DNA from: Nostoc mirabile CHAB5784
GTDB lineage: Bacteria > Cyanobacteriota > Cyanobacteriia > Cyanobacteriales > Nostocaceae
Direction of reading: 5' to 3'
Assembly: GCF_020829645.1 (NCBI RefSeq)
Contig: NZ_JAIVFS010000035.1
Location: 16,013 to 80,012, forward strand
Length of the DNA stretch: 64,000 bases
The position numbers and the translations under genes are program-made. The notes under the pieces were generated by a model. The model worked only from the letters and a program-made list of their open reading frames with translations, searched no databases and was not told the origin of the DNA. Below, in pieces: positions 36,201 to 43,592 of the stretch (positions are counted from its first letter, which is position 1; every line of letters starts with the position of its first letter).

Positions 36201-38046
36201 AATCATGATGATGCAACTGATGAGCGGTCTGATAAAATTGGTTCCAGTAGACCAACAGACAGCATTTAGTAGCAAGTTCTCTTTGCGAGACTTGATGCAG
36301 TTGCAAACATTAAGGCAAGTAATTCAGATATTTGAAGAGTGGCAAACCTCAGATGAGCAAAACATCATCAGTGGTGGAGACGCTGTAGTTAGTAACGCAG
36401 AAAAAGTTAGTAGAGAGCAGGGTGAAATAAATAATGTGGAAATGCTTCATGGACAGTATTTTCACTTATTAGGTCACTGGGTGGTAAATTCCAACAGCTT
36501 GTTTTCTAGTTTACGTTTACAAGGGCCTTTCGATTTAGATATTGCTTGGCAGAGTTGGAAAGACTTGCTATCTCGGCATCCCATGTTGCGATCGCGCTTC
36601 CATGTCCCAGAAGGTGCGACTCGCTTTAATGAATACTTAATGGAAGTTATGGAAGATCCAACTCCTCCAGAAATTCCAGTTACAGATATTAGACATCTTG
36701 ACAGTAATGCTAAAGAGCAGGCTGTACAGGCAGAAGTTGATCGCTGGTTAAATTATGAATGGCCCCTGACTAAATGGCCATTGCATAAATTTTCTGTATT
36801 GCGCTTAGAAGATTCGGTATATCAACTGTTTTTAGGCAACGAACACCTAATTTCTGATGCTCTGGGAAATCATCTCATATTGCGTGAATTTCTCGAAATT
36901 TATCGCGCAAATATCTGCAACGATCAGCCTGATCTGCCTCCAGCTACGACCTTAGAAGATTACCGCCAATTAGTGCAAGCCATGAACGCTTGGCACGATC
37001 CCGAAGAAGACCGAGCGCTGGCAGCCTACACTAGTAGCCAAGGCAAAGATTCTTACTTCTGGAACCCCAAAGGCGATATTGTTGACCACCCACGCCCCAA
37101 ATTTCACACTCAACGGTACATTCTGGGACGCGATCGCACTGCTAAACTGATTGAACGTACCCGTGACTGGCGATTACCTGTAAATTCTTTGCTGCTGGGA
37201 GCTTTTCTGCGAGCCGTTGTCAAGTTGCAGCAGTCTTCACAATCTGTAATCGTTCAAGTCCCCACCGGTGGTAGAGTTTATCCTGGCGCGGATGCTTCTA
37301 ATGTAGTCAGTAGTTTCGCGCAGAATTTAGCCCTGAGTTTTACGCCACCACAACCGGATGAAGATTGGCAAACTCTGTTAAACCGTGTGCATCAAGAAGT
37401 TCAAAATGGCATCGCCATCGGTCTAGACCGAGCGCAGACTCGCCAGATGGGGCTAATGTTCCGGGACAATATAGCCTTAGAAGACGGCAAAATACCTGAG
37501 CATAGTTTATCTATGTTTAGGAGCGTATTGAAATCAAATTTATACTTTCCCTTCACAGGGCATACCCATATCAAAACTCAATACGGCCCTGTAGAAGTAA
37601 TTGATTATCAAGCAGGTGGCATAAATGCTGTTGGAACCATTGATATATTACAAGAGATATTCGACGGCAGTTTGCATCTGTTTGCTAGTTATGACTACAA
37701 ATTCTTCGACTTGTCCGTTATTGATCAGTTAATGCAGGAATACATTGCTCAGATAGAGGAATTATGCTCACTGACAATTCAACCCCAACAGCCAACAGAA
37801 CTGCTATCAATATCACAAGCAGATGCAAAAATTGAGTCCACAATTCGACAGGTAGCGGAGGAAATTTGTCACTACCAAATTAGTTCCGAGGAAATGGACA
37901 AAGATATGGAGGCGGATTTAGGTGTAGATTCCCTAGAACGTATCCGCATTATTACCCGCTTGGAAAAGCTAATTGGGAAAGTCGATCGCCAAGCCTTACT
38001 AAGTTGCAGGAGTTTACAAGAAATGGCAAACACACTGACTAAATGA
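33283..38046 (+). CDS. PKS-NRPS hybrid KS-AT-ACP-C-PCP
   Basis: 1587 residues. An N-terminal docking helix precedes KS (Cys209, HGTGTSLGD, IGHLESAAG) and AT (Ser659 in GHSVGE, HAFHS, malonyl), followed by ACP with Ser973 in ADLGLDSI. No reductive domains, so the ketide unit stays a beta-ketone. Then comes a condensation-superfamily domain (about 1050-1500). Its HHxxxDG motif reads EHLISDA: the second His (H1188) and Asp1192 are kept, while the first His and the Gly are changed. A second carrier domain has Ser1550 in DLGVDSLER. No adenylation domain lies between C and the second carrier; the A domain is on the next protein. I infer that the C domain joins the polyketide to an amino acid carried on the last domain. 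Confidence 0.9.
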   Translation: MNNIPETIDHRDRLKNALLAVREMRSKLDAMERTKTEPIAIIGMGCRLPGANNLQTFWSLLHDGVDAITEVPEDRWNIDEFYDPDPDAPGKMYVKNAGFLDQVDQFDAQFFGITPREVENMDPQQRLLLEVSWEAVEQAGIAPDRLRNSQTGVFVGITTNDYLQLQTGSSDRSKIDAYSATGNCLNAVAGRLSYTLGLQGPSMVVDTACSSSLVAMHLACQSLRSQESDLALAGGVNLILSPIATIATCRARMLAPDGRCKTFDAAADGFARGEGCGVVVLKRLSDAIADGDNILALIRGSAVNQDGPSSGLTVPNGVAQQALIRKALANAGVEPGQISYVEAHGTGTSLGDPIEVESLGAVLCQERSPQEPLIIGSAKTNIGHLESAAGVAGLIKVVLALQHQEIPPHLHLKNPNPFIPWAKLPVLIPTQRTPWTSGDKPRIAGLSGFGVTGTNAHLVIEEAPTRQQQPNEVERPLHLLSLSAKTESGLQELVGNFYTAFRANLDINLADACFTANTGRSVFAHRLAVVAEDSNQVCEQLAAFNLGQNTDDFLKGQVDKSRQPKVAFLFTGQGSQYVGMGRELYDTQPTFRQALERCDAILRPYLPKPLLSVIYPATGENSSLDQTLYTQPALFALEYALYELWRSWGIEPNAVMGHSVGEYVAACVAGVFSLEDGLKLIVDRSRLMQALPPGGEMVAVFASEEQVIAAIPNNQQVAIAAVNGPQNVVISGALPAVQTVLQKLEAQGIEYRSLRVSHAFHSPLMEPILAKFEQRASELVYHEPQIDLISNVTGQLVQGAEIGQASYWRSHLRQPVRFAAGMQTLQALGYDLFVEIGPHPVLIGMGQQSLPDGVGVWLPSLRRGQDDWQQLLQSLASLYVQGVKVDWSGFDHNYQRSRVPLPTYPFQRQRFWIDTAVTQQESVPVQKPEIPAISISDTTLEERILALAAKTTGLKLEQLNLDISLEADLGLDSIMMMQLMSGLIKLVPVDQQTAFSSKFSLRDLMQLQTLRQVIQIFEEWQTSDEQNIISGGDAVVSNAEKVSREQGEINNVEMLHGQYFHLLGHWVVNSNSLFSSLRLQGPFDLDIAWQSWKDLLSRHPMLRSRFHVPEGATRFNEYLMEVMEDPTPPEIPVTDIRHLDSNAKEQAVQAEVDRWLNYEWPLTKWPLHKFSVLRLEDSVYQLFLGNEHLISDALGNHLILREFLEIYRANICNDQPDLPPATTLEDYRQLVQAMNAWHDPEEDRALAAYTSSQGKDSYFWNPKGDIVDHPRPKFHTQRYILGRDRTAKLIERTRDWRLPVNSLLLGAFLRAVVKLQQSSQSVIVQVPTGGRVYPGADASNVVSSFAQNLALSFTPPQPDEDWQTLLNRVHQEVQNGIAIGLDRAQTRQMGLMFRDNIALEDGKIPEHSLSMFRSVLKSNLYFPFTGHTHIKTQYGPVEVIDYQAGGINAVGTIDILQEIFDGSLHLFASYDYKFFDLSVIDQLMQEYIAQIEELCSLTIQPQQPTELLSISQADAKIESTIRQVAEEICHYQISSEEMDKDMEADLGVDSLERIRIITRLEKLIGKVDRQALLSCRSLQEMANTLTK

Positions 38047-38066
38047 GTGCTGAGTGAGGCGTTAAG

Positions 38067-38345
38067 CAATACGGTTGGGTTAAGGCTAGCACTCTTTTTT
38101 TTTAACTAAGGGACTTCCAAATAAAAAAATACCCAAAAAACTGGCGAAAAAACTCTCTTCTCCTCATTCCTCTGTGTTCTCTGTGCCTCTGTGGTTCGTT
38201 TATTTGAGTAATTTATTTCTTGGAAGTCCCTAACCGCAGAGGCGCAGAGAAGCCAGTGCGCCCTTGCGGTTCCCCGACTTGAAGCAACTGGCGCGACACA
38301 GAGAGAAGAAAGAGAAGGAAAAAATTGCTTAACTGAACTCTATTG
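38067..38345. mobile_element. MITE family 2, copy 2, with nested insertion
   Basis: Ends CAATACGGTTGGGTTAAG and the inverse of CAATAGAGTTCAGTTAAG (14 of 18 positions agree). A perfect 10-bp direct repeat AGGCGTTAAG flanks it at 38057-38066 and 38346-38355. MITE family 1 copy 3 is inserted at 38110-38230, so this element is the older of the two. Confidence 0.8.
38110..38230 (+). mobile_element. MITE family 1, copy 3 (nested)
   Basis: A 121-bp element with ends GGGACTTCC and GGAAGTCCC, flanked by TAA on both sides (38107-38109 and 38231-38233). It lies inside MITE family 2 copy 2. Confidence 0.88.
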
Positions 38346-38433
38346 AGGCGTTAAGAGTTATTATTTTCCCCTTGCTTTCTCCTGCCTTCTGTCTCCTTGT
38401 AATAATTTAAAACTTTAGTAGGAAATCATTGAG

Positions 38434-41400
38434 ATGAGCAATATTACAGAAATTCCTTACCTAAAAATTGTAGAACAGGTTCAGCAAACACCCGAAGCGA
38501 TCGCAGTTCTACATCAAGAAACTAAACTTACTTACGCCCAGTTACATCGCCTTTCTAATCAGCTGGCCAATTATTTGCGGACTCAGGGTGTCGGCCCAAA
38601 CACTCTTGTCGGCATCATGACACAGCGCAATCCTTTAATGCTAGTCGGAATTTTGGGCATCCTCAAAGCTGGTGGGGCTTACGTTCCTCTTGACCCTTCC
38701 TACCCAGGCGATCGCATCCGTTACATTCTCGAACATGCTAAAATTGGCACTTTGTTAACTGAGTATCAAGTAACTAATAAACTTGAAGAGTGTTTGGATG
38801 CAGCGTTACCATTGCATACTTTGCTATTTTTGGACGATGGCAACGGGTTCAGTCCCAGCAAAGAACTAAACTTACTTAGTAAAGATACTTGGTCTACTTT
38901 CTCAGATCAAGATCCGCCCTATACTAACAATGCCGATGATTTGATGACGGTTCTATATACTTCTGGCTCCACCGGACGCCCCAAAGGAGTAATGCTCAAC
39001 CATCGGGGTTATATGAACCGCCTACGCTGGATGCAAAATACATTCGGGCTGAAACCTGGAGACAGAGTTGCCCAAAAAACTTCTTTCTGTTTCGATATCT
39101 CCGTTTGGGAACTCTTCTGGACGTTGATGGAAGGAGCTACTATCTGTCCAGTAGAAAGGGAAACAGTAATCAATCCTTGGAAATTCGCTCAGTGGATCAA
39201 GGATACTCAAATCAATGTTATGCACTTCGTGCCTTCATTGTTTGGCGAATTTATCAGTGCTTTAGAAGATGAATCTTGGGAATTTCCTGGCTTACGCTGG
39301 TTAATTTTTAGTGGTGAAGCTTTGCCCTTACCTTTTATCCAACGTTGGATTGACAAGTATGGAATGGGTACTGGACTAGCAAACCTCTATGGGCCAACTG
39401 AGGCATCCATTGACGTGACTGCTCATATCATTGAGCAACGTCCTAATGAACAGGTGACTAATCAAATTCCCATCGGCAAAGCCATTGATAATGTTTACAT
39501 CAAGATTTTAGATGAGCAAATGCAGCCAGTCGTACCTGGGCAGTTGGGAGAACTTTGGATTGGAGGTGTACAACTTGCCAAAGGTTACTTAAATGATTTG
39601 CAACGCACATCAGAAGCTTTTCGTCTCAATCCCTTTCTCCAAATTCCCGGAAATTATCTCTATCGGACTGGGGATTTGGCGAAGGAATTGCCAGACGGTA
39701 GTTTTGAATATCACGGACGGATCGACAACCAGGTAAAAATTCGCGGTTTTCGTGTAGAACTAGGAGAAATCGAAAGCGTTCTTAATACTCATCCAGCAGT
39801 GCGCGAAGCAGCAGTTTTAGCTGTAGATTATGGCGCTGGGCAGAAAAGATTAATAGCTTGGTTGTCTGGAAACAAGGTAGATAATCGACAAATCAAGGAA
39901 CATCTCTCCCGACTACTACCTGATTATATGATTCCGCAACGTGTGGAATGGTTGCCCACTCTGCCTAAGAATCATAATGGCAAACTGGATCGTAATGCTC
40001 TCCAGGCGCTACTGAATAAGAGTCAGCCGAAACAAAAACCTGACGAAACCATTGATGCTGCTCAAGAATACTTACCACTGGGGCCGGCGCAGAAATGGCT
40101 GGTGACATACTTCGAGCCTCCTTATCAGTGGACGGGGTATACACGTTTTCGCTACCGCCAAGCTTTGAATTTGGACGTTTTCAACAAAGCTTTCAACTTG
40201 ATGATGGCACGGCATCCTGCTCTGCGTACTTTGTTTGTGCAACGCAATGGACAATGGCAGCAGCAAATCATGGGTACAGAAAAGCAATTTCCTGTAGATT
40301 TCTTTGATGGTAGTCACCTGAGTGCAGCCGGGCGCGATCGTGAAATCCGCTCTCGCATCGAGCAAAGCAGTCAAAAACTGCGTCTTGAGCAGTGGCCGCT
40401 ATTAGCAACAATCGTGGTCAAAGTTGATGAATCAACCTACGACATCACCATGATTGCACATCATATCATTGCTGATATGCTGAGTACAACTGTGTTATTT
40501 AAAGAACTTTGGTACGCTTATGACCGGATTTTGGTGGGTGGTGTGCCTAGTTTTGAAAACCCCTCGCCACCTTCCTACGCAGATTTTGTTCGTCTGCTTG
40601 TGGAAGAAGACAAAAAAGGAGCTTTGGCCAGCCACGTTGATTATTGGAAATCCCAATTTCCTTCTCGACAATATGCGTTTCATGTTCCCTTCGACCATAT
40701 CAAGGGGACTAACATCGAAGCTTCTGCTGCTACTGAGCGATTTACTCTCACCAAAGCTAACAGTGACACACTGTTACGCAAAGCTAAACAGCACTATGGT
40801 TGCAATCTGTATACACTTTTGCTCGCTCCTTTGTACCAACTGACGGCTGTTTGGTGTGGGACTTCTTGGGTAGTGTTGAGTCATCGTAGCCACGGCAGGG
40901 ATTTGGGCGATAACCACATTTTCTGGGAAAGCTTTGGTAACTTTGCAGTGAATTTCCCCGTCGGCGTAATGATAAACTATGAGGAAAAGTGGGAGAAAAC
41001 CATCAAGTATATCAAAGATGGTTTTGATGCACTGCCAATGAACGGCGTCACCTTTGATTGGATATGCGATCGCTTGCCAAATTATATCTATCCTGATGCT
41101 AATCTGACATCGATTAGAGCCAATTACCTAGGGAATCGCACCCAACCTGTGTTTGAATTGTTTGAATTCATTGAGGAAGACCGCGATCGGCGTTTGTCCC
41201 CTCCTGAACAAAAACGCACAACCTTGTTAGAGTTTTTCTTTTCCATTATCGATGGCACTTTCCATTTAGAAATCGAATACTCTCGCAATTTTCATCTTCC
41301 TGCAACCATCAACCAACTGGGCAAGCAATACTTGGATCTGATAGAGAATATGCTTGCAGTTATATCGCCAGTAGAAGAAGGCGTTCGGCAGCGCAAATAA
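38434..41400 (+). CDS. NRPS adenylation protein with C-terminal epimerase-like domain
   Basis: 988 residues. The adenylation domain (about 10-530) has core motifs LYTSGSTGRPKG, FDISVWE (Asp221), NLYGPTEASID and the A10 Lys517 in NGKLDRNAL. By alignment to GrsA by eye the specificity residues are D-I-W-H-I-S-L-I-D-K, close to the known serine code D-V-W-H-L-S-L-I-D-K. No carrier domain follows. A condensation-superfamily domain (about 545-970) has HHIIADMLS (catalytic His677), SHGRDLG, SFGNFAVNFPV and ANYLGN, text closer to epimerisation domains than to ordinary C domains. With the C-PCP end of the preceding protein it would complete one C-A-PCP-E module. Serine specificity is an inference; D-configuration more so. 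There is no thioesterase. Confidence 0.85.
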   Translation: MSNITEIPYLKIVEQVQQTPEAIAVLHQETKLTYAQLHRLSNQLANYLRTQGVGPNTLVGIMTQRNPLMLVGILGILKAGGAYVPLDPSYPGDRIRYILEHAKIGTLLTEYQVTNKLEECLDAALPLHTLLFLDDGNGFSPSKELNLLSKDTWSTFSDQDPPYTNNADDLMTVLYTSGSTGRPKGVMLNHRGYMNRLRWMQNTFGLKPGDRVAQKTSFCFDISVWELFWTLMEGATICPVERETVINPWKFAQWIKDTQINVMHFVPSLFGEFISALEDESWEFPGLRWLIFSGEALPLPFIQRWIDKYGMGTGLANLYGPTEASIDVTAHIIEQRPNEQVTNQIPIGKAIDNVYIKILDEQMQPVVPGQLGELWIGGVQLAKGYLNDLQRTSEAFRLNPFLQIPGNYLYRTGDLAKELPDGSFEYHGRIDNQVKIRGFRVELGEIESVLNTHPAVREAAVLAVDYGAGQKRLIAWLSGNKVDNRQIKEHLSRLLPDYMIPQRVEWLPTLPKNHNGKLDRNALQALLNKSQPKQKPDETIDAAQEYLPLGPAQKWLVTYFEPPYQWTGYTRFRYRQALNLDVFNKAFNLMMARHPALRTLFVQRNGQWQQQIMGTEKQFPVDFFDGSHLSAAGRDREIRSRIEQSSQKLRLEQWPLLATIVVKVDESTYDITMIAHHIIADMLSTTVLFKELWYAYDRILVGGVPSFENPSPPSYADFVRLLVEEDKKGALASHVDYWKSQFPSRQYAFHVPFDHIKGTNIEASAATERFTLTKANSDTLLRKAKQHYGCNLYTLLLAPLYQLTAVWCGTSWVVLSHRSHGRDLGDNHIFWESFGNFAVNFPVGVMINYEEKWEKTIKYIKDGFDALPMNGVTFDWICDRLPNYIYPDANLTSIRANYLGNRTQPVFELFEFIEEDRDRRLSPPEQKRTTLLEFFFSIIDGTFHLEIEYSRNFHLPATINQLGKQYLDLIENMLAVISPVEEGVRQRK

Positions 41401-41529
41401 CTTTAGGGAGTACTTGTGACGCAAGTCGTCGTTGCTGTTTACTCGAATGCTCAAAATAATTCCTCCATTCTTGGATTCAGCAACGCCAACATATTACTCT
41501 GACTGCAAATATATAACTTTACCAAAACA

Positions 41530-42672
41530 ATGCAGGAAATTTCTTCAAAAGTATCAACTTCTCCCTTTTCCACAGGTTTACCAGCCTTATATATTATCGG
41601 TTTTATTTCCGGTATCTCTATGGGGCTGTTTACTCCCTTTATCTCAACGCTCATGGCTCAACATCAAGTTGATGATGTCTGGATTGGAGCTAATTCCACA
41701 GTATACTTTATGTCGATAACCCTGGGCGCACCCTTGGTGGCATATATATTGCGTCAATTAGGATTGCGTAAAACTATGATGCTTGGACTGGCACTTATGG
41801 GTTTGAGTGCGCCCCTATTTCCCATGACTACGCAATTGCCTTTATGGTTTTTAATCCGCACTATCATGGGTATTGCTTCCTGTTTGTACTTAGTGTGTGG
41901 ACAAACTGGATTACACTGCTTTTGCCATGACAGTAATCGGGCAATAGCTAGCGGTTTTCATGCTCTAGCTTATAGCTTTGGATTTGGTATTGGCCCAGTT
42001 ATAGGTTCCGCCCTCTATAGTGTTTCTCCAAAAATTACTTTCTTTTTAGGCAGTATTCTAGTTCTTAGTGGTATAGTTGTTGTCTGGATAGGTCTGCCAG
42101 AAAGAGCGATCGTTTTTCAACCTTCGTCACGTATTGGGTTCAAAAAACTTACACTCCCGCTTCAAGGTGCATTTGCCTATGGTTTTACCGTAGCTACTCT
42201 AGTATCTTTATATCCAGTGTATCTGCTGCGACAGAACTACAGCGTGGCGCAAATAGGTTTTACCTTTACTGTATTCGTGATTGGAGGTTTGCTTGCGACT
42301 ATTCCAGTTACCCATTTAGCAGACAAATTTAGCAGATTAAAGATTCTTTTAATTTGTGTGTGTGTTTCACTAATTTCTATTCTGTCTCTTTCGTTAGCCG
42401 ATAACTTCATTACTATTCAGATTTTTGCCTTTACTTCAGGAGCTAGCGTGAGTCCAATTTTCCCGTTATCACTGGCACTCATTGGAGCAAAGCTTTCTAG
42501 GAATGAATTATCTTCTGGAAGTGCAATTTTTACAGCTATATATGGTTCTGGATGTGCATCGGGGCCTATACTCTCCTCATTGCTAATGAAAATTTTAAAC
42601 CCACAATACATATTTAGCTTAATTGTAATTATGTTTGCACTATTTCTAGCTCAATTAATGAGAAAAATTTAA
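41530..42672 (+). CDS. MFS transporter, probable exporter of the product
   Basis: 380 residues with about 11-12 hydrophobic segments. It has the major-facilitator layout: LRQLGLRKTMMLGLALMG between helices 2 and 3, and a second-half counterpart THLADKFSRLKILLIC. It lies 129 bp after the NRPS gene on the same strand, within the cluster, which points to export or self-protection. No close family with known substrate is recognised. The start at 41530 is uncertain, as no strong ribosome binding site is visible. Confidence 0.8.
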   Translation: MQEISSKVSTSPFSTGLPALYIIGFISGISMGLFTPFISTLMAQHQVDDVWIGANSTVYFMSITLGAPLVAYILRQLGLRKTMMLGLALMGLSAPLFPMTTQLPLWFLIRTIMGIASCLYLVCGQTGLHCFCHDSNRAIASGFHALAYSFGFGIGPVIGSALYSVSPKITFFLGSILVLSGIVVVWIGLPERAIVFQPSSRIGFKKLTLPLQGAFAYGFTVATLVSLYPVYLLRQNYSVAQIGFTFTVFVIGGLLATIPVTHLADKFSRLKILLICVCVSLISILSLSLADNFITIQIFAFTSGASVSPIFPLSLALIGAKLSRNELSSGSAIFTAIYGSGCASGPILSSLLMKILNPQYIFSLIVIMFALFLAQLMRKI

Positions 42673-42740
42673 CAAAGCTAGCATCAAAACTACTAATTTA
42701 TATTTTCATTTACACAAAAAACGCTAACAGGATAAAAAGC

Positions 42741-43223
42741 ATGAAAGTTTCTATATTTTCCCAAACAAAACAAACACTAAATAGGAGAAATACTTTGGAA
42801 ATTTATACAGATATTGAAATTTCAGCTAAAGCTGAAAAAGTCTGGAATATACTAACTAATCTGAATGATTACTCCAACTGGAATCCTTTTTTGGTCAAAG
42901 CAGAAGGAACGATTCAGAAAGGTGCTAAGATTACCATCCATGTGCAACCCCCTGGTCTAAAAAGTATGGTTTTTAATCCGACAATTGTCAAAAACGAAGA
43001 AAATCGGACATTGGCATGGGAAGGTAAGTTTATATTACCTGGTATATTTGATGGCGAACACACTTTCATTATTGAAGAATTGGGAAGTAAAAATGTTCGC
43101 CTTATCCAAAAGGAAATTTATACAGGTTTACTTATTCCTTTTATGGCAAAAAAGCTAAATCAAAATACTCTAAGTGGCTTTGAATTAATGAATCAGGCTG
43201 TTAAAAACTTAGCAGAATCATAA
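42741..43223 (+). CDS. SRPBCC (START-like) family protein
   Basis: 160 residues. After about 20 residues comes the SRPBCC/polyketide-cyclase-like fold: IYTDIEISAKAEKVWNILTN, NDYSNWNPFLVKAEG, and a hydrophobic C-terminal helix ending in MNQAVKNLAES. These domains bind hydrophobic ligands, and some act as aromatases or cyclases. Placed between the exporter and the P450, it may bind or cyclise the product, but it could equally be a general lipid-binding protein. ATG 42741 follows AACAGGATAAAAAGC; an internal start near 42798 (TTG before EIYTD) is possible. Confidence 0.75.
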   Translation: MKVSIFSQTKQTLNRRNTLEIYTDIEISAKAEKVWNILTNLNDYSNWNPFLVKAEGTIQKGAKITIHVQPPGLKSMVFNPTIVKNEENRTLAWEGKFILPGIFDGEHTFIIEELGSKNVRLIQKEIYTGLLIPFMAKKLNQNTLSGFELMNQAVKNLAES

Positions 43224-43592
43224 AGTTAATACTTTGCAATTAGTTGAGGGGGATTAACCGAATAATTCGTAATTCGTAATTCGTAAATTTGGAGTTTATT
43301 AATTAGTAATTAATTAATAATTAAATCATTGAGGGACAGAGCAAATACCTTTAGGTATGGGGTAATAATTACGAATTACGTTAGCGACGCGCAAAGCGAT
43401 AGCGCAGCGTAAAGCCTTCTCTACGAGAGGCTGCGCCAACGGCATAGCAACGCTATGAGCGAGTCATCGAGCGTCGGAACGAGCGTCATTATCAATTACG
43501 AATTATTTTGACACTTACTACCCTCCCTAATTGGAGTTATTTAAGCAATCTGATTAGATGATAAAAACTTATAATCTCAAAGGAGATCACCG
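43224..43592. repeat. Repeat-filled spacer with heptads in both orientations
   Basis: 369 bp. It contains tandem AATTCGT heptads (about 43262-43285), the opposite-strand form AATTACG near 43364-43380 and again at about 43493-43505, and between them a GC-richer palindromic block with several CGAGCGTC-like units. No gene. The last 60 bp contain AAAGGAGATCACCG, a strong ribosome binding site for the P450. Confidence 0.7.

Larger units (their letters stand above)
38047..38433. other. Spacer with nested MITEs
   Basis: 387 bp between the PKS-NRPS hybrid and the A-domain gene. Nearly all of 38057-38355 is MITE family 2 with MITE family 1 nested in it. The last 75 bp, with TAGGAAATCATTGAG before ATG 38434, provide a start signal. 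No gene. Confidence 0.7.

Noticed and set aside
41432..41719. Plus-strand frame overlapping the MFS start
   Set aside because: It is a shifted reading of the transporter's first codons and has no transporter-like or other recognisable content.
43262..43505. Possible CRISPR array in the heptad region
   Set aside because: Repeat units are 7 bp with no spacers of regular length, and the inverted heptads are typical cyanobacterial short tandem repeats.
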